Source: an uncultured Flavobacteriaceae bacterium (GTDB taxonomy: Bacteria; Bacteroidota; Bacteroidia; Flavobacteriales; Flavobacteriaceae). From it: a stretch of 44,221 bases of DNA. Both the position numbers and the translations under genes were made by a program. The notes under the pieces are model-generated. The model worked only from the letters and a program-made list of their open reading frames with translations. It had not been told where the DNA came from and did not search any database. The stretch spans positions 1 to 44,221 of the forward strand of contig CAJWVI010000014.1 in NCBI GenBank assembly GCA_913048115.1. Reading direction: 5' to 3'. Below, in pieces: positions 8,737 to 16,638 of this stretch. Each line of letters starts with the position of its first letter. Positions within the stretch are counted from its first letter, which is position 1.

Positions 8737-10986
8737 TTAAAATATAAACCCAACCCGAACGTATAATTCTCCCACTTCACGCTCTGGAGAATAGGCGTAT
8801 TTAAGCTCAAGAGGACCCAAGAATGTATCCATTCCATAACCTACTCCAACACCACTGTGTGGAATTCTTTTTAACCATTGATCACTTTCAAAAAGAGCAT
8901 CATCTACATTAGCAATATTTGTAAACAAGCTAATGTGGTGATTCTTTACAACTTCATAATCTAGTGTATAACTTACCTTTAAGTAGGTGTTCCCTCTTAA
9001 ACTAAGAGCTTCATAACCATAAAAAGGAAGGATGTTGTTTATTTCTTTAAACCCATACCCGCCAAGGAAAAAATCTAAAGACTTCGTTATTGTGCTTCCT
9101 ATTTTAAACCCAGCCTCTGATGCAAAGACCCCAGTGAAATTTTCAAAGATGGTTTTAGCGTGCCCTACTTTAACTTTAAAAATTGTAAAGGGTTCAAAGT
9201 CTCTATTACTTCCATCCGAAAACAAATAGAATTGAGCATCTCCATGAAACACAAAACCCTCTTTAGGAAAAAATACATTATCAAAGGTGTCATATTTTAA
9301 ATACCCTAGGGCGCTATAATAGTTGGTGTTTTCAAAAACTGTTCTAGGAACATTATTCACATCGGTACCAATGGTCTCAGATAAATACTTCAAATACTTA
9401 TGCTCTATTCCAGCACCAAATAAAAAATCACGATTAAATAAGGTCTCTGCATAAAGTTGGTTGGTAAAATCACTGTATTGAAGATCGATTTTATTAACTG
9501 GAAAACCAGATATGGTATTGAGGTCATTTTCTACAAAATCTAGAGATACGTTTTTATCAAAGAAATTATAAGAAGAATTAAACCCTAGGCTCCAATAAAA
9601 CCCTTTATCTATATAGTAGTTAAAGTTATATCTCAAATTATCTCCAACAATAACGTCTAAGGATGCAATATCATTATTTGTTAACACCCGTTTTCTAGTT
9701 ACGTTTAATAGGGCCGCTGTTTTATATAAAGGGTCATAATGAACCCCAAGACGCAACAATGTGTTTGAACTACTTTCTCTCACCTTAAAGGAAACTGTAA
9801 ATTGATTGCTCGCATCTTTTATGAAACGATAATCTATATCATCAAAATTCTCTGTAGCAGACAGGTTGTTTACACCTTCATTAAAAGAAGAAAAATGAAC
9901 AGTTGCTGGAGTTTTTATTTTTAACTTCCCTAAAATATAAGCATCTGTGTATTGCTTATTTCCTTGAATAACAATTTGTTTGATAAAGATTTCTTCTTTG
10001 TTTTGGGGTACTGGCTTTCTTTTAATTGGCCTATGCTGTTGCTGCGCAACACTATCTAGTTTTTCTTTAACCTTAAGCGCAGCCTCTAAACCAGATTGAA
10101 CAATAGTATTAGCATCATCAAAAGACACCACAGAGAACATATCTATATTAGGTTTTATATAAATGTCAGTCTTTTTCTTCTTTGCCTCCATTTGCTTGTA
10201 GGTATTGTAATTATTTATTTGCAAAACAACGTCCAAGGCAGAGGTAAGGTCTTTCTTTTTCTTAATGTCATCTTGAACATCTACACCAATAATAATATCA
10301 ATGCCTTTGGCTCTTAACTCATCTACAGGGTAGTTATTTACCACACCGCCATCTATTAAAATCATGTCATCAATAACCACAGGGCTAAACAAAGTAGGGA
10401 GCGCTCCACTTGCAGAAACAGCTCTGGGTAAGTAGCCATTTTCTAGTAAAACCATTTCACCGTTTTCTGCGTTGGTTGCTACACAAAAAAATGGAATAGG
10501 CAGCTTGCTAAAATCTCTAAAGTCATTAACGTGCATGGTTAATTTTGAAAAGAGGTTGTATATATTTTGTCCTTTAGAGAGCCCTGTAGGAAAGGCAATT
10601 TTAAAACCATCAAAGGGGAGCGTTAAGGCGTATTTTATACTTTCGTCTTTTTCATAAAAGGTTTTTGCTCTTCTAGGAACCTCATCTTGTATTAATTTGC
10701 TAAAGTCTACCGCTTTAAACATCTCATCTAGCTGAGTGGCTGTATAGCCAGAGGCGTAAAGCGCCCCTACGATAGCCCCTGTACTTGTGCCCCCAATATA
10801 GTCTATCCTAACCCCGGCCTGTTCAATAGCTTTTAATACTCCTATGTGAGCAAGGCCTTTTGCGCCACCACCACTAAGCACCAAACCTACAGAGAGGTCT
10901 TTATTGTTTCCTACCAAAGAGTCAACACCTTGGGAGTGGCCAAGAGTAAAAAAAAGGATGAACAATAAAAGTGTTAATTGCCTCAT
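8737..10986 (-). CDS. Patatin-like phospholipase fused to POTRA and outer-membrane beta-barrel (type Vd autotransporter-like)
   Basis: The 749-residue protein has a signal peptide (residues 1-19) and a patatin domain (about 30-240) with oxyanion-hole GGGAKG at 39-44, nucleophile elbow GTSTG with Ser68, and DGG with Asp212, so the Ser-Asp lipase dyad is intact. A POTRA-like segment follows (about 333-410, IFIKQIVIQGNKQYTDAYIL), then a BamA/surface-antigen-like barrel running to the C-terminal Phe. This order equals that of PlpD-type (type Vd) proteins, where the barrel exports the lipase. It sits 9 bases behind uvrC on the same strand, so the two are probably co-transcribed. Confidence 0.9.
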   Translation of the reverse strand: MRQLTLLLFILFFTLGHSQGVDSLVGNNKDLSVGLVLSGGGAKGLAHIGVLKAIEQAGVRIDYIGGTSTGAIVGALYASGYTATQLDEMFKAVDFSKLIQDEVPRRAKTFYEKDESIKYALTLPFDGFKIAFPTGLSKGQNIYNLFSKLTMHVNDFRDFSKLPIPFFCVATNAENGEMVLLENGYLPRAVSASGALPTLFSPVVIDDMILIDGGVVNNYPVDELRAKGIDIIIGVDVQDDIKKKKDLTSALDVVLQINNYNTYKQMEAKKKKTDIYIKPNIDMFSVVSFDDANTIVQSGLEAALKVKEKLDSVAQQQHRPIKRKPVPQNKEEIFIKQIVIQGNKQYTDAYILGKLKIKTPATVHFSSFNEGVNNLSATENFDDIDYRFIKDASNQFTVSFKVRESSSNTLLRLGVHYDPLYKTAALLNVTRKRVLTNNDIASLDVIVGDNLRYNFNYYIDKGFYWSLGFNSSYNFFDKNVSLDFVENDLNTISGFPVNKIDLQYSDFTNQLYAETLFNRDFLFGAGIEHKYLKYLSETIGTDVNNVPRTVFENTNYYSALGYLKYDTFDNVFFPKEGFVFHGDAQFYLFSDGSNRDFEPFTIFKVKVGHAKTIFENFTGVFASEAGFKIGSTITKSLDFFLGGYGFKEINNILPFYGYEALSLRGNTYLKVSYTLDYEVVKNHHISLFTNIANVDDALFESDQWLKRIPHSGVGVGYGMDTFLGPLELKYAYSPEREVGELYVRVGFIF

Positions 10987-10995
10987 AGGTACGTA

Positions 10996-12807
10996 CTAAT
11001 TTTTTTCTTGGCTCTGTGTGGTGTTAAAATGTATTCTGATTTTTTTGGCCCTATTTGCGCCTACTACCTTGGCTAAATCTTCAAAAGATGCCTCGCCTAT
11101 TCGTTTAGTGCTTTTAAAAACACGCAATAAGTCAACAACTGTTTTTTCACCAATACCAGCAATAGTCTCTAAGGCTGTGTTTAGCGCCTCTTTACTTCTT
11201 TTCTGCCTATGAAAGGTAATACCAAAACGGTGCGCCTCGTTTCTTAATTGTTGAATAATCTTTAATGTTTCAGATTTTTTATCCAAATACAAAGGTATGG
11301 GATCATCTGGATAGAACAACTCTTCTAGCCTCTTTGCAATTCCTACGATCGCTATTTTACCTCTCAAGCCCAAATCATCTAATGCTTTTAAAGAAGAAGA
11401 TAATTGTCCTTTCCCTCCATCTATAATAATGAGCTGGGGTAGTGGTAGGTTTTCTTCTTTTAACCGCTTGTATCTTCTAAAAACCACTTCTTCCATAGAA
11501 GCAAAATCATCGGGACCCACAACCGTTTTAATATTGAATTTACGGTAGTCTTTTTTACTTGGTTTACCGTCTTTAAAAACCACACAAGCGGCCACTGGAT
11601 TTGTTCCTTGAATATTACTATTATCAAAACATTCTATATGGCGTGGTTCTTCGGTAAGGCGTAAATCTTTTTTCATTTGCGCCATAACTCTATTTGCGTG
11701 TCTAGCAGGGTCTACAATTTTAGCCTGCTTGAAACGCTCCATCCTAAAATATTTGGCGTTACGTGTAGAGAGGTCCAAAATTTTCTTTTTGTCTCCTAAT
11801 TTTGGAATGTGAAGCTTCACGCCCGCTTCTATACCAATAGAAAATGGAACATACACCTCTTTAGACTGAGAGTTAAAGCGTTGCCGCAACTCTACTACAG
11901 AAAGCTCTAAGAGCTGAGCGTCTGTCTCGTCTAGTTTTTTCTTTATCTCTAGAGTGTGGCTCCTAATGATAGACCCAAAAGAGAGTTGTAAAAAATTAAC
12001 ATAGCCATAACTCTCATCGCTAATAACACTAAACACATCTACATTATTAATATTTGGATTAACCACTGTAGACTTGCTTTGATAATTCTCTAGCGTTTCA
12101 ATTTTCTCCTTCACGCGGTGAGCATCTTCAAACAATAGCGCTGTCGCATACTCATTCATTTGGTTTTTAAACCCCCCCAAAGATTCTTTAAAGTTCCCTT
12201 TTAAAAGGTTTCTAATGGCATCAATAGCTTGGTTGTAGGATATTTCAGAATGTAAATTCTCACAAGGACCTAGACAATTTCCTAAATGATATTCTAGGCA
12301 CACTTTGTATTTGTCATTGTTTATTTTTTCATGAGCAAGATCATAGGTGCATGTTCTCAGTGGATAGAGTCCCTTTATTAGGTCTAATAGGGTGTGTACT
12401 GTCTTAAAGTTAGTGTAGGGGCCAAAATACTCACTCCCATCCTTGATAAGCCTTCGGGTAGAAAACACACGAGGGTAGCGTTCATTTTTAATACAAATCC
12501 AAGGGTAGGTTTTATCGTCTTTCAGCAAAACGTTATACTTAGGCTGGTATTTTTTTATAAGGTTATTTTCAAGCAATAGCGCATCAGTCTCAGTGGCAAC
12601 CACAATGTGCTTTATGTCATTAATACGCTTTACCAACATGCGCGTACGCGCATTTTCATGTGTTTTGTTAAAATAGGAGGCAACGCGTTTCTTTAAGTTT
12701 TTTGCCTTTCCTATGTATAACAAAGCGCCATCTTTATCATAATACTGGTACACCCCAGGGGTGTCTGGTAGTGTAGAAACTTGAAGAGGTACAGGTGCTA
12801 GTGCCAT
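10996..12807 (-). CDS. uvrC: Excinuclease ABC subunit C
   Basis: UvrC makes the dual incision in nucleotide excision repair with UvrAB. The N-terminal GIY-YIG nuclease domain is visible (GVY at 18-20, YIG at 31-33), followed by the Cys-containing region, a UVR-type helical segment, the RNase H-like C-terminal nuclease domain (ECFDNSNIQGTNPVAACVVF, then LIIIDGGKGQ), and tandem helix-hairpin-helix near the end (ETIAGIGEKTVVDLLRVF). Length 603 is normal. First gene of a pair with the patatin-barrel gene. Confidence 0.97.
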   Translation of the reverse strand: MALAPVPLQVSTLPDTPGVYQYYDKDGALLYIGKAKNLKKRVASYFNKTHENARTRMLVKRINDIKHIVVATETDALLLENNLIKKYQPKYNVLLKDDKTYPWICIKNERYPRVFSTRRLIKDGSEYFGPYTNFKTVHTLLDLIKGLYPLRTCTYDLAHEKINNDKYKVCLEYHLGNCLGPCENLHSEISYNQAIDAIRNLLKGNFKESLGGFKNQMNEYATALLFEDAHRVKEKIETLENYQSKSTVVNPNINNVDVFSVISDESYGYVNFLQLSFGSIIRSHTLEIKKKLDETDAQLLELSVVELRQRFNSQSKEVYVPFSIGIEAGVKLHIPKLGDKKKILDLSTRNAKYFRMERFKQAKIVDPARHANRVMAQMKKDLRLTEEPRHIECFDNSNIQGTNPVAACVVFKDGKPSKKDYRKFNIKTVVGPDDFASMEEVVFRRYKRLKEENLPLPQLIIIDGGKGQLSSSLKALDDLGLRGKIAIVGIAKRLEELFYPDDPIPLYLDKKSETLKIIQQLRNEAHRFGITFHRQKRSKEALNTALETIAGIGEKTVVDLLRVFKSTKRIGEASFEDLAKVVGANRAKKIRIHFNTTQSQEKN

Positions 12808-12962
12808 GCCGTAAAGATAAAAGCATTTTGTGATATTGGTAGGTATTGTGGTGTGAAATTAGGTGGTTTTTCTAAAACAGTAGGTAGTGTATTATTTTAA
12901 GCACATTTAAAACCAAAAAGAAAACCCTTTTCTGAGAACACCTCTAAGGCACAACATCAAGG

Positions 12963-12998
12963 AGACTGCAAAAATTATCAGTCTAAAAAGCGCTTTTT
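12963..12998 (+). other. Small hairpins in the uvrC-rimK divergent gap
   Basis: The 222-base gap between uvrC and rimK holds AGACTG/CAGTCT (6-bp stem, 10-base loop), directly followed by the palindrome AAAAAGCGCTTTTT and further T residues. This could be a weak terminator or leader structure ahead of rimK. No convincing promoter was found in the gap; TACATTGC (13004-13011) is the nearest approach to TAnnTTTG. Confidence 0.3.
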
Positions 12999-13029
12999 TT
13001 AGTACATTGCAATAACCAAGTTAAGACAC

Positions 13030-13902
13030 ATGAATATTGCCATTCTTTCCCGTGCAGAATTATTATACTCCACACAAAGCCTATTAAAAGCAGGCGAAGC
13101 TAAAGATCATGATATAGAAGTAATCGATCCTGCTTTTTGTAATTTAATGATTCAAAACAATAAGCCCATTGTACAATACCACGATCAAATTGTCGATGAT
13201 CTTGACGCTATTATTCCAAGAATTGGGGCATCAAACACCTACCAAGGAGCTTCTATTGTAAGGCACTTTGAATCTATGGGTGTTTATAGTGTTGCCTGTT
13301 CACAAGGTATTATAGACTCTAGAGATAAATGGACCTGTTTTCAAATACTTGCGGGGGCAGGCATACCCATGCCTAAAACCACCTTAGGCTCTGAGCAATA
13401 TCTAAGCTCTTTTGTAAAAGATTTTGGAAACAACCCTGTAATCATTAAAATACTAGAAGGAACGCACGGCCAGGGAGTTATTTTATGTGAAAGCTTTAAA
13501 AATGCTTTGTCAACAGCAGAGACTTTACAGGCTGCTAATGTTAAATTTATAATTCAAGAATTTATCGCAGAATCTCAAGGCACAGATTTGAGAGCCATTG
13601 TTATCGATGGGCAGGTAGTTGCCGCCATGAAACGGCAATCTAAAGATGGAGATTTTAGGTCTAATTTACATCGTGGTGGAAGTGCGGTGAGCTTGCAGTT
13701 ATCTCAACAAGAAAAAGAACTCGCCATTGCTACAGCAAAAACAATAGGCCTACATGTGTGTGGCGTAGATATATTAACTTCAAAAAGAGGGCCTCTGGTT
13801 CTAGAGGTAAACTCAACCCCAGGACTAGAGGGTATTGAAACTACCTCTGGTGTTGATGTTTCAACAAAAATAATACAGTCTATAGAACGTAATGTAACGT
13901 AA
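13030..13902 (+). CDS. rimK: RimK family ATP-grasp alpha-L-glutamate ligase
   Basis: ATP-dependent carboxylate-amine ligase; E. coli RimK adds glutamates to the C-terminus of ribosomal protein S6. At 290 residues it has the usual RimK layout: N-terminal domain (NIAILSRAELLYSTQSL, then DDLDAIIPRIGASNTYQG), hinge with SRDKWTCFQILAGAGIPMP, and ATP-grasp core (IKILEGTHGQGVIL, IIQEFIAESQGTDLRAIVI, and Mg-binding LVLEVNSTPGLEG). The stop codon shares one base with the start of the next gene (TAATG), a strong sign of translational coupling. Its real acceptor in Bacteroidota is not shown by the sequence. Confidence 0.93.
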   Translation: MNIAILSRAELLYSTQSLLKAGEAKDHDIEVIDPAFCNLMIQNNKPIVQYHDQIVDDLDAIIPRIGASNTYQGASIVRHFESMGVYSVACSQGIIDSRDKWTCFQILAGAGIPMPKTTLGSEQYLSSFVKDFGNNPVIIKILEGTHGQGVILCESFKNALSTAETLQAANVKFIIQEFIAESQGTDLRAIVIDGQVVAAMKRQSKDGDFRSNLHRGGSAVSLQLSQQEKELAIATAKTIGLHVCGVDILTSKRGPLVLEVNSTPGLEGIETTSGVDVSTKIIQSIERNVT

Positions 13903-14888
13903 TGAGCAGCCATAATGAAGATATGATTATTCTAGGTGAAAAAATAGCCTTGGGCCAAAGCAAAACCATCAATTTTAGCTTTGCAAAACTTTATACAACA
14001 ACTAAAATAGAGATTCCAGTAATTATAGAGCGCGCTAAAACTCCAGGTCCTACGGTGCTTATCACAGGAGGTATTCACGGAGATGAAATTAATGGTGTAG
14101 AGATTGTGCGCCAAGTTATTGCCAGAAAAATCAACAAACCAAAAACAGGAACTACTATTTGTATTCCAATTTTGAACATCTTTGGGTTTTTAAACGCAGA
14201 CAGAGCTTTTCCAGATGGACGCGATCTTAATCGTGTTTTTCCTGGAACAAAAACTGGATCTTTGGCAAGCAGAGTAGCCTATCATTTCACCAAAGAGATC
14301 CTGCCTTTTGCAGACTATTGTTTAGATTTTCATACGGGAGGGGCACAGCGTTTTAATGCTGCGCAAATACGTATAGTGCCAAACAATCTTCTACTTTTAA
14401 AATTGTCTTCTGTGTTTAACGCCCCTTTTACGGTGTTCTCTGGAAATATTTCAAAATCATACAGATCAACCTGCCACAAGATGGGGATTCCGGTATTGCT
14501 TTTTGAAGGAGGAAAATCACTTAACAGCAACAAGCATATTGTCAAAGAAGCCGTAGATGGTGTGCTTCGTGTTTTAGACCATTTAAATATGTTAACAATA
14601 GGCTTTGAATTGCCTAAAAAAGACTCAAACCCTATCTTTATAAATAGCAGCAGATGGATTAGAGCGCAAAAAAGCGGTTTGTTACACGTTAAAATTCCTT
14701 GTAATAAACATGTAGAAAAGGGTGAGTTTTTAGCCACCATTACAGACCCATATGGCACGATGCGCTTTAAAGTATTAGCCCCAAATGATGGGTATATTAT
14801 AAACATAAACCAAGCCCCAATTACAAATCAAGGAGATGCTATTTTCCATATCTCTACCCAAAGCAACACCTCTCAAGTAGCCCCATAA
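13902..14888 (+). CDS. Succinylglutamate desuccinylase/aspartoacylase-type M14 amidohydrolase
   Basis: Zinc hydrolase of the AstE/ASPA branch of M14, which cleaves N-acyl or acidic amino-acid amide bonds. The site appears complete: zinc ligands His59 and Glu62 (GGIHGDEINGVE) and His144 (LDFHTGG), Arg region DGRDLNRVFPG, and catalytic Glu202 (LLFEGGKS). The C-terminal part (about 245-325) is the small beta-barrel typical of this branch. It starts inside the rimK stop codon, so the two are made together; an enzyme reversing or trimming RimK's glutamylation is a reasonable inference, not a demonstrated role. The true substrate cannot be read from sequence. Confidence 0.88.
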   Translation: MSSHNEDMIILGEKIALGQSKTINFSFAKLYTTTKIEIPVIIERAKTPGPTVLITGGIHGDEINGVEIVRQVIARKINKPKTGTTICIPILNIFGFLNADRAFPDGRDLNRVFPGTKTGSLASRVAYHFTKEILPFADYCLDFHTGGAQRFNAAQIRIVPNNLLLLKLSSVFNAPFTVFSGNISKSYRSTCHKMGIPVLLFEGGKSLNSNKHIVKEAVDGVLRVLDHLNMLTIGFELPKKDSNPIFINSSRWIRAQKSGLLHVKIPCNKHVEKGEFLATITDPYGTMRFKVLAPNDGYIININQAPITNQGDAIFHISTQSNTSQVAP

Positions 14889-14899
14889 AAACACCAGCA

Positions 14900-15463
14900 A
14901 TGATAACAAAACAAGCCCTTAGAAAACACTATAGAGCCCTTAGAGCATCCCTTGACGAGGCTACTATTGCAGACCAAAGTCTAGCCATTGCAAACCAGGC
15001 CTTAAAGCTACCCATCTGGGGCCACACCAACTACCACATCTTTTTACCTATAGAAAACAAAGCAGAGGTGGACACCTCTTATCTGCTTCATGTATTACAG
15101 GGAAAAGACAAAAGCATCATCTTATCAAAATCAAATTTTAAGACAACCATAATGCAGCATATACTACTGCAAGAAAACACTCACATTAGTGTTTCAAAAT
15201 TTGGTATTCCAGAGCCACAAGAAGGCATAGAGGTTACAGCGTCAAGCATAGATGTTGTGTTTGTGCCCTTACTTGCTTTTGATAAAAAGGGGCATAGAAT
15301 TGGCTATGGAAAAGGTTTTTATGACAGGTTTTTGAAAGGGTGCAAACCAAATACACGTTTTGTAGGAGTCTCCTTCTTTGAGGCAGAACAAACGGTTGCT
15401 CATACCGCACATGATATCCCGCTTCATTTTTGTATTACTCCTAAAAAAGTGTATAGCTTTTAG
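14900..15463 (+). CDS. 5-formyltetrahydrofolate cyclo-ligase
   Basis: ATP-dependent conversion of 5-formyl-THF to 5,10-methenyl-THF in one-carbon metabolism. The 187-residue protein shows the family's N-terminal helix (MITKQALRKHYRALRASL), YHIFLPIENKAEVDT, and the signature GHRIGYGKGFYDRFL near residue 133. It follows the M14 gene by 11 bases, so it is probably the third gene of the rimK operon. A weak hairpin (CCTAAAA/TTTTAGG) overlaps its stop codon and is the only terminator-like structure before the converging lspA gene. Confidence 0.93.
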   Translation: MITKQALRKHYRALRASLDEATIADQSLAIANQALKLPIWGHTNYHIFLPIENKAEVDTSYLLHVLQGKDKSIILSKSNFKTTIMQHILLQENTHISVSKFGIPEPQEGIEVTASSIDVVFVPLLAFDKKGHRIGYGKGFYDRFLKGCKPNTRFVGVSFFEAEQTVAHTAHDIPLHFCITPKKVYSF

Positions 15464-15495
15464 GGTTTATAAAAACAACAGCATCTTTAAAATAA

Positions 15496-16089
15496 CTACT
15501 TCGGAAACGTTTTTTTATTAAATACAACAAGCATCCCAACACCTGTGCTTATAGCAACATCAGCTACATTGAAAACAGGATCAAAAAAAGTGAAGCGCTC
15601 ACCCCCAAAAACAGGCATCCAGCTGGGCAGCACCCCGTTGTATAAAGGAAATGACAACATATCTACTACTTTTCCGTGAAATAAGGTGCCGTAAGGTTCT
15701 TTAGAAAACGCAGTGGCAACATTCCCATAACTACCGTCAAAAATAATTCCATAAAAAACAGAATCTATAATATTACCCATGGCACCAGCAAAAATTAAGG
15801 CAACGGCAGCAAGTAAAATTCCTGAGCTCTTTTTTCTAGCGCTATCCCAAAGCCAATACCCTATACCAACAATAGCAAATAGCCTAAATAGTGTGAGAAT
15901 TAGTTTGCCGTAGGTCCCTGGTATTTTAGCGCCCCAAGCCATACCGTCATTTTCAACAAATAGGATTCTAAACCAAGAAAACACGCCCACTTCTTCATGA
16001 AGTTGAAATGTAGTTTTGATATAAATTTTTGAAATTTGATCAAGCAATAAGATCAAAACAATCAGAAGTATGGATTTTTTTAAGGTCAT
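15496..16089 (-). CDS. lspA: Lipoprotein signal peptidase
   Basis: Inner-membrane aspartyl peptidase cleaving prolipoprotein signal peptides after lipidation. Four membrane helices are visible, with the catalytic aspartates in VVDML (Asp143) and NVADVAIS (Asp177) and the conserved GNIID loop at about 105-109. At 197 residues it is longer than E. coli LspA because of an extra segment between helices (about 117-135), usual in Bacteroidota. It lies behind a terminator and has its own -7 element. It matches the lipoprotein genes elsewhere in the window. Confidence 0.95.
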   Translation of the reverse strand: MTLKKSILLIVLILLLDQISKIYIKTTFQLHEEVGVFSWFRILFVENDGMAWGAKIPGTYGKLILTLFRLFAIVGIGYWLWDSARKKSSGILLAAVALIFAGAMGNIIDSVFYGIIFDGSYGNVATAFSKEPYGTLFHGKVVDMLSFPLYNGVLPSWMPVFGGERFTFFDPVFNVADVAISTGVGMLVVFNKKTFPK

Positions 16090-16108
16090 AGTTGTTTTAT
16101 AACATCCG

Positions 16109-16116
16109 CAAAAATA
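16109..16116 (-). promoter_or_regulatory. Candidate -7 element for lspA
   Basis: TATTTTTG on the minus strand fits TAnnTTTG exactly, 19 bases ahead of the lspA ATG and past the upstream gene's terminator. A -33 TTG is not obvious. Confidence 0.45.
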
Positions 16117-16188
16117 ACATTATTATTTGACCCATTACACTGGAGCTCATTAAAAGAGAGCAGCTACTATAATACTGTTAAAGGCGCC

Positions 16189-16221
16189 AAAAAAAAAGAC
16201 TTTACGATGCGTAAAGTCTTT
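16189..16221 (-). terminator. Terminator of the ileS - DksA-like operon
   Basis: 12-bp perfect stem (AAAGACTTTACG/CGTAAAGTCTTT) with a 3-base loop; on the minus strand it is followed by a long T run. It lies 26 bases past the DksA-like stop codon. Confidence 0.9.
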
Positions 16222-16246
16222 CTTAAATAATAAAATATGTACGGCA

Positions 16247-16627
16247 TTACTGCATGTTCTTTGCTTCTATACTTAAAGTAGCATGCGGCACTAGTTTTAA
16301 GCGCTCTGGATTGATTAGTTTTTTTGTAACACGGCAAATACCGAAGGTTTTATTTTCAATACGAATCAAGGCATTTTTAAGGTCACGAATAAATTTCTCT
16401 TGACGAATTGCTAGTTGAGATGAGGTTTCTTTGCTCATCACCTCACTCCCTTCATCAAAGGCCTTGAATGTTGGAGAGGTATCATCTGTACCATTATTAC
16501 TGTCATTTCTATAGGCACTTTTCATAAGTTCTAATTGTTCTTGCGCTGCTACAATTTTTTGTTTAATCAGCGCTCTAAACTCTTCTAACTCTGCATCATT
16601 ATATCTATGTTTAACATCAGTTGCCAT
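16247..16627 (-). CDS. TraR/DksA family protein lacking the zinc-finger cysteines
   Basis: DksA/TraR-type proteins bind RNA polymerase through its secondary channel. This 126-residue protein has the coiled-coil half (about residues 10-95, ending QEKFIRDLKNALIRIENKTFGIC) and the C-terminal finger framework (ICRVTKKLINPERLKLVPHA), but only Cys98 of the expected four zinc cysteines remains. The acidic tip is represented by TDDTSPTFKAFDEGSE. Loss of the zinc site is seen in other Bacteroidota members, so it is probably a functional structural variant rather than decay. It follows ileS by 11 bases and shares its transcript. Confidence 0.85.
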   Translation of the reverse strand: MATDVKHRYNDAELEEFRALIKQKIVAAQEQLELMKSAYRNDSNNGTDDTSPTFKAFDEGSEVMSKETSSQLAIRQEKFIRDLKNALIRIENKTFGICRVTKKLINPERLKLVPHATLSIEAKNMQ

Positions 16628-16638
16628 AAGGATTTGGT

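Noticed and set aside
14330-14806. A 158-codon open frame on the minus strand
   Set aside because: It lies fully antisense to the M14 hydrolase, whose active-site motifs are unambiguous; the antisense translation has no family features.
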